The notes beneath the pieces are model-generated. The model saw nothing but the letters and a program-made list of their open reading frames with translations, had not been told where the DNA came from and ran no database searches. Both the position numbers and the translations under genes were made by a program. Source: a virus. From it: 21,397 nt of DNA. Every line of letters begins with the position of its first letter. Position 1 is the first letter of the stretch. This document shows positions 1 through 6,177 of the stretch, in pieces. The DNA lies in the IMG/VR virus record IMGVR_UViG_3300036820_000618, positions 1-21,397 of that record. One strand, given 5' to 3'.

Positions 1-915
1 CTGGCTGCGGTTGGCAGTAGCATTCCGGACCGCTGCGGCGTCTTTCGCTATCGGTGTCGGCAGGAGCTGCTGTACCGCGATCGTCAGCGGAGTGCCCTGG
101 CCGTTGCCGTTGATTCCCTTCTCAAGATTCCGCTGGCGACGAGCCTCCCAGGACTCCAGGCCCTCACCGTCGTTGAAGACTCCTGCCGACGGAGTCGGCA
201 GGAGTGATCCCGGGATCACTGGGGCCGGGATCACTGGGGCCGGGAGCGCGTACGCGCGGCCCGCGGTCATCATGCCTGAGGGCGGGAACTTGCCCTCGAG
301 CGGCTCCCGGCCGAAAAAGCTGCCCTGCGGATCCCACCAGGTGCCGTCCTCGTAGATCGCGACCGGATCCCCGGCCGGAGCGCTGCAGGCAGCGTAGTCA
401 CGGTCTATCGCGATCATGAACAGCCTGTGGCGCCTGTGCGGGGCTCCGGCGTCGCTGGCCTTGATCAGCGCCCAGTGCAGGTCATACCCCGCACAGTGCA
501 GGTCGCCCGTTACCTGGCCGAATCCCATCTTCACGGCCAGGTGGTTCGGCACGTTCTCGAAGATCGCTAGCTTCGGCCGCAACATAGTGAGGGCCGGAAC
601 GATGAACGGCCAGATATTGCGCTCGTCCGCCGTGCCCAGCTGCTTGCCTGCGAGAGAGAAAGGCTGGCACGGGTACCCACCTGCGAAGATGTCCACCTCG
701 GGAACGGAGGCCCAGTCAACCTGCGTGATATCACCCAGGTTGGGCACACCGGGACAGCGGTGAGCCAGCAGTTTCGAGACATCCGGATCGCTGTCTGCGA
801 CCCAGGTCAGCTCGCCGCCGAAGGCGCTCTGGACAGCGGCATCCAGCCCGAGGTAACCGGAGCAGATGCTGCCGATACGGAAACTGTCCGCCGCGTCCGG
901 GGTCTTCAAGGGCAT
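1..915 (-). CDS. DNA (cytosine-5) methyltransferase, C-terminus beyond window
   Basis: Transfers a methyl group from S-adenosylmethionine to C5 of cytosine in a specific DNA site. The first 305 residues are in the window and the gene runs off the left edge. Visible family motifs: motif I SICSGYLGLDAA (about residues 16-27), motif IV GGYPCQPFS (79-87) with the catalytic Cys83, motif VI ENV (120-122) and a motif VIII-like APHRRHRLF (158-166). Motifs IX and X would lie beyond position 1. The stretch after motif VIII, where target recognition is expected, is proline-rich (PAPVIPAPVIP) and is encoded by a cluster of palindromes and a tandem repeat. The ATG lies 4 nt after the stop of the preceding orphan gene. 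Orphan phage methyltransferases of this type usually protect against host restriction; no partner endonuclease is visible. The family call is firm, the target site unknown. Confidence 0.93.
   Translation of the reverse strand, partial: MPLKTPDAADSFRIGSICSGYLGLDAAVQSAFGGELTWVADSDPDVSKLLAHRCPGVPNLGDITQVDWASVPEVDIFAGGYPCQPFSLAGKQLGTADERNIWPFIVPALTMLRPKLAIFENVPNHLAVKMGFGQVTGDLHCAGYDLHWALIKASDAGAPHRRHRLFMIAIDRDYAACSAPAGDPVAIYEDGTWWDPQGSFFGREPLEGKFPPSGMMTAGRAYALPAPVIPAPVIPGSLLPTPSAGVFNDGEGLESWEARRQRNLEKGINGNGQGTPLTIAVQQLLPTPIAKDAAAVRNATANRSQ
181..245. repeat. Cluster of inverted and tandem repeats inside the methyltransferase gene
   Basis: Three structures lie side by side. First, a perfect 10-bp inverted repeat, TCCTGCCGAC/GTCGGCAGGA (181-190 and 194-203), with a 3-nt loop. 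Second, a perfect 18-bp palindrome (203-220) centred on CCCGGG. Third, a 15-bp unit (CGGGATCACTGGGGC) in two tandem copies (211-225, 226-240), followed by a partial third. The tandem unit is a multiple of three and gives the repeated peptide APVIP. They could be a recent expansion in the target recognition region or a structured mRNA element; no function can be assigned. Confidence 0.8.
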
Positions 916-919
916 GGGA

Positions 920-1396
920 TCAGCTCTGCTCATTCATACGGCGGGCATCAGCGATGATCTGCCGCTTCTCGGCCTCAAGCTTGTTCTGGTCAATGTCAGC
1001 CCAGTCGGCAAGCAGCTGCGTGATGTCGCGCGTCTCGTGCACCCAGCTCTTGGCCGTGACCACATAAGTAAGTCCCTTGCCGCAGCGGCAGCACTGTCCT
1101 TGGGTCGCGGCACCCTCGGTCTCGCGCTCCGGGTCCTGCCAGTGCAGGCAGTGGCGCCGCCACCACGCAGTACCCGTGTCGCCGTCGATGTGCCGCGCCT
1201 GGTCGCACGGGCGCTGGTTTTCGAGGTCGAGCTTCACGTGGCACTCGGGGTCGGTCGGCCACTCGTCGGTAAGGTCCTCGCGCCATGTCATAAGCCGGAT
1301 TCCCTGGCTGGACAGCCATTCAAGGAATTCACCGGCCGGGCCGGTCTCGTCTCTGACCGCGCGGAGCTTGTCGTGCTCAGGGTAGCTGCTCATCAT
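920..1396 (-). CDS. Phage hypothetical protein with CCRCGKG cysteine cluster
   Basis: A 158-residue protein of no recognised family. The N-terminal half is charged (SSYPEHDKLRAV, then a Trp-rich segment with WREDLTDEWP). Near residues 105-120 it carries a compact CCRCGKG cluster that could bind zinc together with the nearby Cys and His residues. The C-terminal part is predicted alpha-helical (ADIDQNKLEAEKRQIIADARRM). I chose the ATG at 1396 because GGAGG sits six bases before it; an in-frame ATG at 1408 lacks a good ribosome binding site. The start overlaps the end of the ribbon-helix-helix gene by 20 bp, and the cytosine methyltransferase begins 4 nt after the stop, so all three are probably translated from one message. 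Expression with the methyltransferase is inferred; function is unknown. Confidence 0.8.
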   Translation of the reverse strand: MMSSYPEHDKLRAVRDETGPAGEFLEWLSSQGIRLMTWREDLTDEWPTDPECHVKLDLENQRPCDQARHIDGDTGTAWWRRHCLHWQDPERETEGAATQGQCCRCGKGLTYVVTAKSWVHETRDITQLLADWADIDQNKLEAEKRQIIADARRMNEQS

Positions 1397-1559
1397 TGCG
1401 CCCTCCATCGTTCTTGTCCCGGCCCGGCCGGCTCTCTGGCGGCTGCCGCTCCAGCCGCCAGAGGATCTCTGCGTGCAGAGATCGGCGAGAGCGCTGTGCC
1501 GCAGCTTTCAGCTTCGCGTGCAGCTCGTCGGGCAGGCGCAATGACATTCGCTTGGCCAT
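1377..1559 (-). CDS. Ribbon-helix-helix (Arc/CopG-like) DNA-binding protein
   Basis: A 60-residue protein whose N-terminal half, MSLRLPDELHAKLKAAAQ followed by RSRRSLHAEILWRLE, matches the ribbon-helix-helix fold: a short basic beta strand (SLRLP) that dimerises and reads the major groove, then two helices. Proteins of this fold bind palindromic operators as dimers of dimers and are usually repressors. The C-terminal 25 residues are polar and probably disordered. The ATG at 1559 lies where transcription should start from an extended -10 box, so the mRNA is probably leaderless; no ribosome binding site is visible. Copies of GGCATCAT around the promoter are candidate operators, suggesting autoregulation and control of the downstream orphan and methyltransferase genes. 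An antitoxin role is possible for this fold but no toxin is adjacent. Confidence 0.85.
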   Translation of the reverse strand: MAKRMSLRLPDELHAKLKAAAQRSRRSLHAEILWRLERQPPESRPGRDKNDGGRNDEQLP

Positions 1560-1611
1560 GGCATCATTATACCACTTCGATTGCCCTGTTCCGGCATCAT
1601 GATGATGCCGG
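1560..1611 (-). promoter_or_regulatory. Extended -10 promoter with GGCATCAT operator-like sites
   Basis: On the minus strand TGGTATAAT (1574-1566) is a perfect extended -10 element (TGn plus TATAAT). Transcription would begin about seven bases later, at the A of the ATG at 1559, giving a leaderless message. No good -35 is present, as expected for extended -10 promoters. A perfect 10-bp inverted repeat with a 1-nt spacer, CCGGCATCAT/ATGATGCCGG (1591-1611), covers the -35 position, and a third GGCATCAT lies at 1560-1567 across the -10. These sites are positioned to let the ribbon-helix-helix product block its own promoter. On the plus strand the palindrome is followed by TTTTT (1612-1616), so a terminator reading is possible, but no plus-strand gene ends here. 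Confidence 0.65.
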
Positions 1612-1640
1612 TTTTTGGGATGACTTCTTGCTGTTATCGC

Positions 1641-2285
1641 TCATGCGACCCTCGCCTCCGCTGCGCCCGTCAGCTCGTTCGCGAACGCCCACGCAACAAG
1701 AACGTCCAGGTACCGCAGATCGGTGTACATCGCGATGACGGTCTTGCCGTCAGCACGGCACCGGTATTCGCCGGGGGCGCCCGGATCGCCGAAGCCGTGC
1801 CGGGCCTCGGCCACGACTGCCGCTGCGGCCTTGACGGACACGCACTGGATGCGCGCCAGCGGCGGCAGCTCGGTGACGTGCAGCACTATGCGCGCCATCT
1901 TCAGCTTCGCCTCATACGGGTTCCGGGGCACGTACGGGTAGCCGGTAACCATGAACGGGCCGATCAGGTATTCCGCGGAGTCGTCTTCCAGGACGCTGGC
2001 GTCACGCAGGCCGTCGACATAGACCTTGACGGTCGCGTAAAGGTTGGCCGGGTCGTGCCGGCGCCAGTCGGGCGGCTCATAGACGGCGACGATCCTGGCG
2101 CGGGCCAGCGGCGGCACGCGGCTAGCCTCGGCTGTCTCCTCGCCTTCCTTGCGGAGCTCACGCGTGAGTTCCAGCCTAGCCTTCCAGGTGCCGCGGTCGT
2201 TGGAGTTAAGCCAGCACCTGGGCTTGGGCAGCGTTGAACGGGACGGCATGGCAAGCGTCCACGTCCGCCGACTCGCCGCGATCAT
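1641..2285 (-). CDS. rusA: RusA-like Holliday junction resolvase
   Basis: Cuts four-way DNA junctions symmetrically, resolving recombination or replication intermediates before packaging. The RusA signature is visible: an N-terminal strand, then RRHDPANLYATVKVYVDGL followed by a short segment and VLEDDSAEYLIGP, which supplies the acidic residues that bind Mg2+ and the conserved Lys. At 214 residues it is longer than the roughly 120-residue E. coli RusA, with an insertion between the catalytic block and the C-terminal strands and an added C-terminal tail (YRCRADGKTVIAMYTDLRYL onwards). The ATG at 2285 overlaps the dpdA stop as ATGA; a start at 2249 (MPSRST) is the alternative. It is the last gene of the long coupled operon, with a promoter for the next unit 30-50 bp beyond its stop. 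Confidence 0.8.
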   Translation of the reverse strand: MIAASRRTWTLAMPSRSTLPKPRCWLNSNDRGTWKARLELTRELRKEGEETAEASRVPPLARARIVAVYEPPDWRRHDPANLYATVKVYVDGLRDASVLEDDSAEYLIGPFMVTGYPYVPRNPYEAKLKMARIVLHVTELPPLARIQCVSVKAAAAVVAEARHGFGDPGAPGEYRCRADGKTVIAMYTDLRYLDVLVAWAFANELTGAAEARVA

Positions 2286-3178
2286 CGCATTCCTCCGACC
2301 GCCCGCCACTCGAACATGGCGTCAGACCACTCCCTGAGTTCGGGATCCCACCGCTCGTCTGGATCCGTCAGGTCCCCCTGCCTCCACGCCGCGTCGGGAT
2401 CATCCATCGCCAGCAGTGTCTCGGTGCGCCACTTCAGCGCGTACTTCAGGCAGTTCGCGCAGTTCCCCGTTCCGTTCTTGCCGTGGCGGCACCCTGGCAG
2501 CGGGTCGTCCCGCCGTGCGCAGAAAGACCAGGCCATCGAGTCGCTCGACACAAGCCGGTGGCCGTACATGGCCAGGCCGTCTCTCTTCACGCCGAACCCG
2601 TGCAACTTCAGGGGGGCCAGGGAGATCACGATCTCGCGAGCCTCGGCCATGGCCTGACGGCGGCAGACTGACCCGAGTCCGATTACATCTTCCTTGGTCA
2701 GGTCGATCCCGTACCGCTCGTACAGGTCCGCGCACCGGTGGTAGGCGTCTTTCGTGTCCCCCTGGAGAACCAGTTTGATCGGCAGGTCCGCGCCCAGCAT
2801 CCTGCACTCAACGAGGTTCTCCACCGTCCGGATCTGATGCTCGCGAACAGAGAGGTGGGTTCCGGCGAAATGCTGCCCGGCGAAGGTGCCGCCGTTAATC
2901 ACGAACGGCTCGCACATCCAGTCCTGCGGAGCGGCCCAGACCATGTTCCCGTAATCGCGGTACCGGTAGAGCGCCTTGACGTATTCTGCCGGGCTTTCTC
3001 TCCATTCGCCATGATCGCGAAGCTCGGTAAAGCCACCGGAGTCGATCATGAACGGGCCTCTGGCACACACACCGGACTTCCGCTTCTTCAGCCGGTTGTG
3101 GCTGAGGCAGCACGGCACGTCAGTCTGTTCCGCCCACCCCGGCTGGTGAAAACCAGTGAAATGACAGTGCATCGTCAT
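2282..3178 (-). CDS. dpdA: DpdA-family DNA 7-deazaguanine transglycosylase
   Basis: Predicted to exchange guanine in DNA for a 7-deazaguanine base such as preQ0, by the mechanism of tRNA-guanine transglycosylase. Visible features: FMIDSGGFTEL with Asp46, matching the TGT base-binding DSGGF motif; LVLQGDT near residue 138; GLGSVCRR near 168; SSDSMAW with Asp213, a candidate nucleophile; and a Cys/His cluster (Cys230, His232, Cys240, Cys243) that could be the structural zinc site. At 298 residues it is shorter than tRNA TGT (about 370), as is usual for DNA-acting DpdA. The ATG at 3178 overlaps the queD stop as ATGA and follows GGGGAA. It sits directly after queC, queE and queD, the genes that make its substrate. 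Established knowledge: phage DpdA proteins insert preQ0 or derivatives into phage DNA and block restriction. Subfamily and target site cannot be read here. Confidence 0.88.
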   Translation of the reverse strand: MTMHCHFTGFHQPGWAEQTDVPCCLSHNRLKKRKSGVCARGPFMIDSGGFTELRDHGEWRESPAEYVKALYRYRDYGNMVWAAPQDWMCEPFVINGGTFAGQHFAGTHLSVREHQIRTVENLVECRMLGADLPIKLVLQGDTKDAYHRCADLYERYGIDLTKEDVIGLGSVCRRQAMAEAREIVISLAPLKLHGFGVKRDGLAMYGHRLVSSDSMAWSFCARRDDPLPGCRHGKNGTGNCANCLKYALKWRTETLLAMDDPDAAWRQGDLTDPDERWDPELREWSDAMFEWRAVGGMR

Positions 3179-3531
3179 CGGCTTCCCCGGTAGATGCAGC
3201 CCGACGTGCAAGTTTCCCGCACCTGGATCATGCTCAGCGGCAGCACGGCGGCCAGGCGGTCCCAGATCCAGCGCGCCAGGTTCTCGCTCGTCGGGTTGCC
3301 CAGTCCTGCTACCTCGTTCAGGTAGCGGTGATCAAGTTGGTCATGCAACGGCGCGAACGCGTCCTTGATCTCCTGGAAATCCATTACCCAGCCGGCCTGT
3401 TCATTCACCTGACCCGACACATGAACCTCGACATGGTATGAGTGCCCGTGCAGGCGCCCGCACTTATGCCCGGCAGGAGCGCAGGGCAGCCGGTGCGCCG
3501 CCTCGAACGTGAACTCACGGTAAATTTCCAT
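3175..3531 (-). CDS. queD: QueD, 6-carboxytetrahydropterin synthase
   Basis: Converts 7,8-dihydroneopterin triphosphate to 6-carboxy-5,6,7,8-tetrahydropterin, the second step towards preQ0. The 118-residue protein has all core features: EAAHRL with His13 and LHGHSYHVEV with His28 and His30 as zinc ligands, Cys24 as the catalytic cysteine, DFQEIKDAF, LDHRYLN and the NPTSEN substrate-binding motif. Length is typical for the family. The ATG at 3531 shares its A with the queE stop (TGATG), which fixes the start; a longer open frame upstream is just overlap with queE. It is coupled downstream to dpdA by ATGA. The supply of dihydroneopterin triphosphate must come from a GTP cyclohydrolase outside this window, probably the host's folate enzyme. 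Confidence 0.95.
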   Translation of the reverse strand: MEIYREFTFEAAHRLPCAPAGHKCGRLHGHSYHVEVHVSGQVNEQAGWVMDFQEIKDAFAPLHDQLDHRYLNEVAGLGNPTSENLARWIWDRLAAVLPLSMIQVRETCTSGCIYRGSR

Positions 3532-4175
3532 CACGCTATTCCCAGGTACTTGTGGGTCTGCATACTCAGCCGCCATTGGGGATGGGCTAGGCAGTAGTCG
3601 ATCGCAAGACGCGTATTCGCGTCGCGATCAGGGCCGTCCATCGGCTGGAGCAGCAACTGCGGGAACCCTAGTTCCTCATACATTTCCGGAGTTGCCCCAT
3701 TCTGCGGATAGACTAGCTTCAGTTCGTCACCATGGGTGAGCCTCAAAGGCGCTCCAGCTTTCGGGCTCACGCAGATCCAGTCCAGCGACGGGGGCGGGGG
3801 CGAGATCGTTCCATTTGTCTCCACCGCCACCTCGAAGCCCGACTTCTGCATCATCCGGACGGCGCAGTCATCCAGTTGCAGGAGCGGTTCTCCGCCCGTG
3901 CACACTACGAATGGCCTAGCCTGCTCATGATCCGCTCCTGCCCAGGCCCGGCTGATCGCATCCGCCAGTTGCCGTGCAGTGCCGAACCGGCCGCCGCCCG
4001 GGCCGTCTGTGCCCAGGAAGTCAGTGTCGCAGAACCGGCACGCGGCGCGATGCCGGTCCCTTTCGCGGCCGGTCCAGAGATTGCAACTGGTGAACCGGCA
4101 GAAGACCGCTGGCCGACCCGTGTTCGCGCCCTCGCCCTGCAGCGTGTAGAAGATCTCTTTCACCCGGTAGGTCAT
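3531..4175 (-). CDS. queE: QueE, 7-carboxy-7-deazaguanine synthase (radical SAM)
   Basis: Radical S-adenosylmethionine enzyme that contracts the pterin ring of 6-carboxytetrahydropterin to 7-carboxy-7-deazaguanine (CDG). The 214-residue sequence has LQGEGANTGRPAVFCRF at the N-terminus. The iron-sulfur cluster motif is the expanded Cys31-x14-Cys46-x2-Cys49 form seen in a QueE subgroup, rather than the classical Cx3Cx2C. CTGGEPLLQ (GGEP at 94-97) contacts SAM, and VETNGT follows. Its ATG at 4175 overlaps the stop of the deoxyribosyltransferase-like gene as ATGA, and its own stop overlaps queD by one base. No gaps or missing ligands were seen, so the enzyme should be active. Confidence 0.95.
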   Translation of the reverse strand: MTYRVKEIFYTLQGEGANTGRPAVFCRFTSCNLWTGRERDRHRAACRFCDTDFLGTDGPGGGRFGTARQLADAISRAWAGADHEQARPFVVCTGGEPLLQLDDCAVRMMQKSGFEVAVETNGTISPPPPSLDWICVSPKAGAPLRLTHGDELKLVYPQNGATPEMYEELGFPQLLLQPMDGPDRDANTRLAIDYCLAHPQWRLSMQTHKYLGIA

Positions 4176-4567
4176 GAACTATCACTGCTGCCCATCCGGA
4201 ACAGGATCTTCCGGATCCCCTCCTCCAGGGAAGTGGCTATCTCCGCGTGATAGGCCAGCCAGGGTGACACTGCTCCCGGCTTGACGACCGCGATTACCGG
4301 ACGCCCGGTACTGTGCGCGTGGTAAATTTCCATGGGAGTGCCCCAGGACATCTGCCAGCAGTTGGCCAGCACGAAGTCGCATGCAAGGATATCCGCTTCG
4401 TCGGATTCCACGATCTCGGCAACGAACTCCCCTTCGCGTCCGCGGTAATCCCGGCGCATAGGATCCAGGCAGTTATGCGCTCCGATCCGCACCTTTACCA
4501 CCTCGCGCCACGTAATAGCCTCGTCGTCAGTGCAGCCGCGAATCGGCCCCGCCAAGTAAATCAGCAC
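4172..4567 (-). CDS. Nucleoside 2-deoxyribosyltransferase-like protein inside the preQ0 operon
   Basis: A 131-residue protein with the fold signature of the nucleoside 2-deoxyribosyltransferase superfamily: YLAGPIRG at the N-terminus (residues 4-11), an acidic [12 protein letters not shown] segment (58-69), GTPMEIYHA with Glu80 as the candidate nucleophile, and a Val-rich strand followed by SPWLAYHAE. Family members cleave or swap the base of deoxynucleosides or nucleotides. It lies exactly between queC and queE: its GTG start overlaps queC by 7 bp and its stop overlaps queE by 4 bp, so it should be made with the preQ0 enzymes. A role in processing deazaguanine nucleosides, in cleaning deoxynucleotide pools, or in sugar or base salvage for modification is inference only; it is not one of the standard preQ0 steps. 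Confidence 0.75.
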   Translation of the reverse strand: MLIYLAGPIRGCTDDEAITWREVVKVRIGAHNCLDPMRRDYRGREGEFVAEIVESDEADILACDFVLANCWQMSWGTPMEIYHAHSTGRPVIAVVKPGAVSPWLAYHAEIATSLEEGIRKILFRMGSSDSS

Positions 4568-5451
4568 GCCGGGCCCTCCATCAGCAAGCGGATCGCGCAG
4601 AAGGCGTCTGCGTCGCCCGAGGGCACCTTGAGGATCGCCGCACCAAAACGCTCCCGGTCGCGGGACGTATTGCTCCTTGCCGCCACCCGGTGCAACCGGA
4701 GCGCCTCGTTGGTATCGGGATCCAGCGAAGCCGGATCCCGGAGGCCGAGTTCAGCGAACCCCCGGGCACGCAGCAGGCACGAATCGCAAGTCCCGCAAGG
4801 CTGGCCTCCAGCACCTGGGTCGTAGCAACTGTGTGTCAGCGAGTAGTCGACACCCAGATCAAGACCGCGCCTGATAATCTGCGCCTTAGTGAGGCTGATC
4901 AGCGGAGCGTGGATTTTCAGTCGCTGGCGCCCCTCCACGGCCGCCTTCGTAGCCAGGTTCGCCATCCGCTCGAAGGCCTGCATGTATTCCGGGCGGCAGT
5001 CGGGGTACCCGCTGTAATCAAGGGCGTTGACACCGATGAAAACATCACTGCACTCCAGGGTTTCCGCCCACGCCAGGGCGAATGACAGGAAGATGGTATT
5101 CCGGGCGGGAACATACGTTACCGGGATCTCGTCACCGAGTTCCTCGGCACGCGCATGATGCGGCACGTCTATATCCGCCGTCAGCGCTGAGCCGCCGAAC
5201 ATCCTCAGGTCGATGTCAGCTATCGCGTGCTGTGCAATTTGCTGATCGGCCGCTACCTTCTGCGCCGCGTCCAGTTCTACGCCGTGGCGCTGGCCATAGC
5301 GGAAGCTCAGCGCATGGCAGCGATAACCCCCAGCTCCGGCGATCGCCAGCACTGTGGCTGAGTCGAGGCCTCCGCTCAGCAGCACCACTGCAGGCTTGTC
5401 GGTCATCTTGGTTCCCTCGTATTCTCTTGCGCACCTAGTTGATGAACTCAT
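4561..5451 (-). CDS. queC: QueC, 7-cyano-7-deazaguanine (preQ0) synthase, C-terminally extended
   Basis: ATP-dependent enzyme that turns CDG into preQ0 in two steps, using ammonia. The PP-loop SGGLDSAT lies near the N-terminus, FRYGQRH follows, then [17 protein letters not shown], and the C-terminal zinc site is visible in [10 protein letters not shown] plus QPCGTCDSC. Family members usually end shortly after this zinc site, at about 220-240 residues; this one carries about 55 more (after [10 protein letters not shown]), ending EGPAC. The tail is not an obvious fusion domain. Two starts are plausible: ATG 5451, overlapping the preceding stop as ATGA with GGAG six bases upstream, and ATG 5406 ([13 protein letters not shown]), with GAGG eight bases upstream and a typical QueC N-terminus. 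I give the longer form for its coupling, with little preference. Confidence 0.93.
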   Translation of the reverse strand: MSSSTRCAREYEGTKMTDKPAVVLLSGGLDSATVLAIAGAGGYRCHALSFRYGQRHGVELDAAQKVAADQQIAQHAIADIDLRMFGGSALTADIDVPHHARAEELGDEIPVTYVPARNTIFLSFALAWAETLECSDVFIGVNALDYSGYPDCRPEYMQAFERMANLATKAAVEGRQRLKIHAPLISLTKAQIIRRGLDLGVDYSLTHSCYDPGAGGQPCGTCDSCLLRARGFAELGLRDPASLDPDTNEALRLHRVAARSNTSRDRERFGAAILKVPSGDADAFCAIRLLMEGPAC

Positions 5452-5852
5452 CGTTCGCTCCGTTTCCGCACGTAACCGAGCCGGAGCAGGTGTCTCGCCA
5501 TCGCGAACAGGCTTCCCTCGCTGGCGCCGGTAGCGGGACCTGCCTGCATGTCAGCCACAAGCGCCCGGACAGCTGCTTCTCCCGGCTCGGGCCTTTCCGC
5601 CGGAGGGGGCGCGTCTATCAGGCCGCGGGCGGCCAGCACCCTGAAAACCTCAGCGTGCGCCGCATGCGCCTCCCGGCCGAATCCCCGGAAACTTGACAGG
5701 ACCGGGAAGTCCTCCTGCGCCTCTTCCAGCAGTTCCCCGACCGTGTCCACCTGCGCACGCACCATGATGTGCTGCACGGATGTCGCGATCCTGGTCTGCG
5801 GCTCGCCGTCCCACAGCCGCGCGACCGGCCAGGCCCTGATGTTCTCGCTCAT
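5448..5852 (-). CDS. Alpha-CTD-like helix-hairpin-helix protein, paralogue of the 6803-7279 product
   Basis: A 134-residue protein of no named family. Its first 78 residues align by eye with the N-terminal module of the protein encoded at 6803-7279: both start MS-x2-I-x3-P-x3-LW-x-G, then have a Q-x5-A-x3-TV-x2-L-x-E block and end VLAARGL or VLAAHGL. That module has the layout of the RNA polymerase alpha C-terminal domain, with a TVGELLEEA helix, a glycine turn (FRGFGREA) and a final helix ([11 protein letters not shown]). The rest is a proline-rich linker and a short helix ending [13 protein letters not shown]. Start at 5852 follows AGAGGCGGGG after a 46-nt gap, the only non-overlapping junction in this operon. 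DNA or host RNA polymerase binding is inference. Confidence 0.7.
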   Translation of the reverse strand: MSENIRAWPVARLWDGEPQTRIATSVQHIMVRAQVDTVGELLEEAQEDFPVLSSFRGFGREAHAAHAEVFRVLAARGLIDAPPPAERPEPGEAAVRALVADMQAGPATGASEGSLFAMARHLLRLGYVRKRSER

Positions 5853-5898
5853 CGCCCCGCCTCTTGCGCGGCGCTGGGCGGAATGTCACTTATGCTCA

Positions 5899-6177
5899 TT
5901 ACCCGTCATCCCCAAAAAAGGACAGCTGGCGACCGCTATATATACCGCCGTCGCGAATCACCGGACTGATGCTGCTAAATGCCTTATTTGACCATAGTAC
6001 CTCAGTGCGATTCGCCCAGGCACCCGCATTCTGTCCAGTTCCCGCCTTGAGCTCAGTCCGATGCCAGTCCGGGAAAAGGTCATTGTCATACAAGTCTGAT
6101 GCATATCCAGACAACACCACCGAGGCCTTCGCTCCGCGCAGCATGCTTGCGAGATCACGATGGTCACTCTCACTCAT
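5899..6177 (-). CDS. C-terminal part of a split Dam-type adenine methyltransferase
   Basis: This frame encodes the part that normally follows the DPPY motif in D12-class (Dam-like) adenine methyltransferases: SESDHRDLASMLRGAKASVV, then LSGYASDLYD, a DWHRTEL strand and RTEVLWSN, followed by a 25-residue tail ending SFFGDDG. Upstream of the ATG the frame continues without stop as GYRHQ, the residues expected between the two halves, until it meets the run of eight G at 6190-6197. It can be reached by a -1 shift from the upstream frame, or by reinitiation at the ATG, which overlaps the upstream stop as ATGA. It therefore either completes a fused enzyme of about 300 residues or makes a separate 92-residue subunit. 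Confidence 0.8.
   Translation of the reverse strand: MSESDHRDLASMLRGAKASVVLSGYASDLYDNDLFPDWHRTELKAGTGQNAGAWANRTEVLWSNKAFSSISPVIRDGGIYSGRQLSFFGDDG

Noticed and set aside
866-1738. Plus-strand open frame of 290 codons
   Set aside because: Covers the orphan, the ribbon-helix-helix gene and the end of rusA on the opposite strand; composition is low complexity and it has no recognisable domain.
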